Positions 61,418 through 64,000 of a stretch of DNA of 64,000 nt are shown piece by piece. Numbering within the stretch: the first letter of the stretch is position 1; every line of letters begins with the position of its first letter. The stretch is taken from positions 1 through 64,000 of the forward strand of contig NZ_JALOAA010000007.1 in assembly GCF_023229025.1 (NCBI RefSeq). Direction: 5' to 3'. The position numbers were made by a program, and so were the translations under genes. The stretch is from Sulfurimonas sp. Its GTDB lineage: Bacteria; Campylobacterota; Campylobacteria; Campylobacterales; Sulfurimonadaceae. The notes under the pieces were generated by a model. It was not told the DNA's origin and did no database searches. It worked only from the letters and a program-made list of their open reading frames with translations.

Positions 61418-62371
61418 ATGTCAATTTTAGAAAATGTAGATGCTGCTACAAACTTAGCAAAAAACAATGAACTGCAACTTTTAGTATTTAGAATTAGTAG
61501 CAAGCCTGACTCCGCATATTATGCAATTAACGTTTTTAAAACACGAGAAGTCGTCGAGTCAAAAAATCATTACATAACACAGATACCTTCATCGCATAAG
61601 ATGCTTGAAGGAACTATTGTTCTTCGCGGGATGCAAATTCCTATATTAAACCTACCGCTTTGGCTTGGCACAACTCTAAGCAAAGAAGAAATCAACATAT
61701 CAAACATACTTGTTTGCGACTTTAACGGCATAGTAATCGGTCTGAGAATTATGTCGGCATATAGAGTTGTAAAGAAGAACTGGAATGAGATGCATGCTCC
61801 TGAGAGTTATAGAATGGGAGAAAATAATGTTGTAATAAACGATACCAGACTTGAAGATGGAAGCCTCTGTCTTGTTTTAGATTATGAAAAACTTTTAGCA
61901 GACGTTATCCCTCAAGCGATGGTCAATGTACTTGAATCACCGGCAAACTTAAAAGATTTAGCTATACCAAACAAGCTAAAAAACGGAACTGTTCTTATAG
62001 CTGAGGACTCTAAAACGGCTCAAAAGCATTTAAAGCAGATTTTTGAGAATGCCAACATCTCCATGAAACTATTTGAAAACGGAAAACTTCTTGTTGATTA
62101 TGTAAACTCTCTTGATGATGCTTCAAAAATTCCTGCCGTAATAACAGACATAGAGATGCCCGAGATGTCAGGTTTTACTGTTGTAAAGCTCTTAAAGAGC
62201 TCTTCAAAAACAAAAAACATACCTGTTATAGTAAACAGCTCTATGACCGGTTCAAATAACAAAAGAGAGGCTGAACTTTTAGGTGCAGATGGATTTATAG
62301 ATAAGACAAAGAGTCAAAATATAATTCCTCTCATTGTAGAGGTAATGAATCGAAAAAACAATTTATCTTAA
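61418..62371 (+). CDS. cheV: CheV-type chemotaxis protein
   Basis: 317 residues: CheW-like coupling domain (about 15-165; AINVFKTREVVE, GTIVLRGMQIPILNLPLWLG, ICDF-like LVCDFNGIVIGLRI) followed by a receiver domain (about 193-317) with AEDSKTA, the phosphoacceptor in ITDIEMPEMSG and the lysine in IDKTKSQ. CheV couples chemoreceptors to CheA and is tuned by phosphorylation; Campylobacterota use it as a main adaptor. Monocistronic. Confidence 0.93.
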   Translation: MSILENVDAATNLAKNNELQLLVFRISSKPDSAYYAINVFKTREVVESKNHYITQIPSSHKMLEGTIVLRGMQIPILNLPLWLGTTLSKEEINISNILVCDFNGIVIGLRIMSAYRVVKKNWNEMHAPESYRMGENNVVINDTRLEDGSLCLVLDYEKLLADVIPQAMVNVLESPANLKDLAIPNKLKNGTVLIAEDSKTAQKHLKQIFENANISMKLFENGKLLVDYVNSLDDASKIPAVITDIEMPEMSGFTVVKLLKSSSKTKNIPVIVNSSMTGSNNKREAELLGADGFIDKTKSQNIIPLIVEVMNRKNNLS

Positions 62372-62440
62372 AATTATTAATCATTGTTAAAGTCTTATTC
62401 AAATAAAATGAATTGTTTAATTACAATAGGTTGAATATTT

Positions 62441-63385
62441 ATGAATGAAAAAATAAAAAAGATAAATAGCCTCTCCGATAATATCTCTGTTTTATATGTT
62501 GAAGATAATTTAGGTTTGTCAAAAAACATGCAAGCACTTTTAAGCAGAATCTTCAAGGATGTATTAATTGCGCATGACGGGCAAGAGGGGTACGCAGAGT
62601 ATCTACACTCTAGGCCTAAGATTGTAATAACCGACATCAATATGCCCGGTATGAACGGCTTTGAAATGATAGCAAAGATACATGAGGTAGAGTCCGATTG
62701 TAAAATTATAATCCTCTCTGCATATGATGAGAAAAAACACCTATATAAGGCTATCGAGCTAGGTGTTTTTGCCTATCTGCACAAACCTGCAAAAGCTCCC
62801 CAACTTATAAATACTCTGCACGATGCAGTCCTCTCTATACAAAAAGAGGAGAACAGCCGCATATTTTTAAATCAACTACAAAATATTTTCAACTATCAAA
62901 ACAACATAGTAGTAATGGTTCAAAAAAATGAATTTGTTTTAATAAATAAACGCTTTAATGAATTTTTTGGGATTGAAAGTATAGAGGAGTTTCATGAAAA
63001 ATATAGCAATATTGATAAACTTCTGCTTGAACATAAGGAGTTTTTACACAGCACATCATCATCAAAATGGCTAGATACCGCTATAAAAAATCCTGGAAAG
63101 CTATATCATACAAAAATGCAAAATGATAAAGGTGAAAAGCGCCACCTTATCTTGAAGCTTAGAAAAATACCGGAGAAAAAGGATTACTACATACTCTCTT
63201 TTGATGACGTAACAGAGCTTAACTTAATGTCTCTTTTTGATTCAGATGCAGCAAGAGATGATGAGAACTCACTAGATAAGATGGCTATTTTAACTCTTCT
63301 ACAAGTTGTAAAAGATAACTCCTCAGAGGTAAAAGTTCACAACTTCTACAAAGGTCTTACAATTGTAAACCCTGCAGATTACTGA
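62441..63385 (+). CDS. Response regulator REC-PAS part of a frameshifted REC-PAS-PilZ gene
   Basis: 314 residues. Receiver domain 1-130 with VEDNLGLSK, Asp65 in ITDINMPGMNGFEM and the lysine in YLHKPAK. A PAS-like region (about 140-265; VMVQKNEFVLINKRFNEFFG, ending ILSFDDVTELN) follows. The chain continues LTLLQVVKDNSSEVKVHNFYKGL, a linker that in related regulators leads straight into a PilZ-like domain, but here it stops at TGA 63383-63385. The frame carrying that next part is open from 63369 onwards, so the stop looks like the product of a 1-base frame change between 63369 and 63385. Confidence 0.8.
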   Translation: MNEKIKKINSLSDNISVLYVEDNLGLSKNMQALLSRIFKDVLIAHDGQEGYAEYLHSRPKIVITDINMPGMNGFEMIAKIHEVESDCKIIILSAYDEKKHLYKAIELGVFAYLHKPAKAPQLINTLHDAVLSIQKEENSRIFLNQLQNIFNYQNNIVVMVQKNEFVLINKRFNEFFGIESIEEFHEKYSNIDKLLLEHKEFLHSTSSSKWLDTAIKNPGKLYHTKMQNDKGEKRHLILKLRKIPEKKDYYILSFDDVTELNLMSLFDSDAARDDENSLDKMAILTLLQVVKDNSSEVKVHNFYKGLTIVNPADY

Positions 63386-63446
63386 AGAGAATTTCACGCT
63401 TAAAACCGTAAATACCCAACTAAAAATAGTTCAAATTACAAGGTAT

Positions 63447-63974
63447 ATGACAATTACTTCTGAGATATTTCCAAAAGATGTTATCTGTAAATCTGTTAAA
63501 AATGTTGACTCTGACAATCAAACAATAGTTATAGATGATGTAACTTTTGCTTCTAGAAGTGCTGCGGATAGAAAATATACCCGCTTAGAGCCTGATCCCG
63601 ACCATAATTGCTCACTCTACTTTAAAAACATAAAGTTCCCCGGTGAGTCAAGTGTAATGGATATATCTGAAGTCTCTGCAAAATTAAAAACAGACGCACT
63701 TCCTGCCGGCATAGAGGTGGGGATAAAGATAAAAGTAGTAGTAAGTCTTAAATTAAAAGGGAGATTGATAACCATAAGCACACTAGGGAGTGTTTACAGG
63801 ATAGATGAAAATAAACGTGATTATAATATTGTAGTCCTTTATGAGCTTAGCCAAAAAAATTTAAATGATATCAAAGCCTATCTATCCAACCGCCAAATAG
63901 AGCTTATCCGTGAGTTTAAATCAATTGACATAAACTCTCAACACAAAAATAAAAACCCAGACTATGTAATATAG
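63447..63974 (+). CDS. PilZ-like C-terminal part of the frameshifted regulator
   Basis: 175 residues from ATG 63447, but the same frame is open back to 63369 and reads ITEENFTLKT then QLKIVQITRYM before this ATG, which continues the domain. The rest has the two-part c-di-GMP-binding-like pattern ASRSAADRKYTRLEPD, SVMDISEVSAKLKTDALPAG, and the family ending SNRQIELIREFKSI. The basic residues of the classical RxxxR and D/NxSxxG motifs are only partly kept. It may be translated alone from AAGG, or be the lost half of a pseudogene. Confidence 0.7.
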   Translation: MTITSEIFPKDVICKSVKNVDSDNQTIVIDDVTFASRSAADRKYTRLEPDPDHNCSLYFKNIKFPGESSVMDISEVSAKLKTDALPAGIEVGIKIKVVVSLKLKGRLITISTLGSVYRIDENKRDYNIVVLYELSQKNLNDIKAYLSNRQIELIREFKSIDINSQHKNKNPDYVI

Positions 63975-63982
63975 AAGAGATA

Positions 63983-64000
63983 ATGCACAAAATAACACTC
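63983..64000 (+). CDS. Possible start of a further gene (partial)
   Basis: ATG at 63983, nine bases after the preceding stop, with AGAAGAG as a possible ribosome site; only six codons (MHKITL) are in the window. No identity can be given. Confidence 0.3.

Noticed and set aside
1..64000. CRISPR arrays, rRNA, tRNA, insertion sequences, prophage
   Set aside because: No regularly spaced repeats, no cloverleaf or rRNA sequence and no transposase-like ORF were seen on either strand.

Overview
The window reads as chromosome of a Campylobacterota (epsilonproteobacterial) species, most like Sulfurimonas or a close relative. The evidence is low GC, very dense packing with 1-4 base overlaps, and frequent TTG/GTG starts with good Shine-Dalgarno sites. 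The block pyrD - M16 protease - dapA - SDR is in the order I remember from Campylobacter. The envelope, redox and signalling genes also fit: CheV, a REC-PAS-PilZ regulator, tandem Hsp20, NfeD/slipin, split DsbA/DsbB and TlpA proteins, and a SafE/NosL copper pair. No database search was possible, so the genus is an inference. I see no rRNA, tRNA, CRISPR array, insertion sequence or prophage, and no gene-free stretch longer than about 215 bases.

Layout. 1-2.9 kb: the end of cysS, a type II NADH dehydrogenase, a methyltransferase and a DJ-1 family protein. 2.97-8.3 kb: six tightly overlapping plus-strand genes (UbiA-type phosphoribosyltransferase, GtrA, DprE1-like, DprE2-like, GT-C glycosyltransferase, HAD phosphatase) that together look like a polyprenyl-phosphoryl-D-arabinose pathway, followed by a short Wzz protein. 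9-14 kb: pyrD, M16 protease, dapA, a FabL-like reductase, a hemD-like gene. 14-17.6 kb: a Spy/CpxP-like protein, then a MerR regulator divergent from an OsmC-DsrE-unknown-TlpA operon, with a perfect dyad between them. 17.6-21.8 kb: two Hsp20 genes, a Crp/Fnr regulator, a thiamine-binding protein, slipin and NfeD. 21.9-33.3 kb: mostly housekeeping (AmrS, Pcm, a J-domain protein, GDPD, an MFS carrier, an ACP-acyltransferase fusion, PgsA, RseP, YggS, Ddh, TapT, a YhiN-like flavoprotein, a ThiE-like protein). 33.4-36.4 kb: an anaerobic ribonucleotide reductase operon in which the glycyl-radical segment is a separate 50-residue gene.

36.4-50.6 kb: an M1-ChaN-PDZ protein, a sirohaem reductase, and a long minus-strand run (YfgM-like, BamB-like lipoprotein, Xer recombinase, HD protein, NosL-like, SafE-like, HDOD, polA, histidine kinase, response regulator). 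50.7-54 kb: gatC, pilT, dsbB, dsbA-like, TlpA-like lipoprotein. 54-57.3 kb: MidA, TolC, ArgD. 57.5-64 kb: a His-rich periplasmic protein, a molybdopterin oxidoreductase with HlyD and outer-membrane partners, CheV, and a REC-PAS-PilZ regulator broken by a frameshift.

How the genes fit together: the six-gene locus at 3-8 kb should make and use a lipid-linked arabinofuranose donor. Several clusters (OsmC/DsrE/TlpA, Dsb/TlpA, NosL/SafE) concern periplasmic thiol and copper handling. The nrd operon allows DNA precursor synthesis without oxygen. The most notable observations are the arabinose-donor locus outside Actinobacteria, the split NrdD and the frameshifted regulator.
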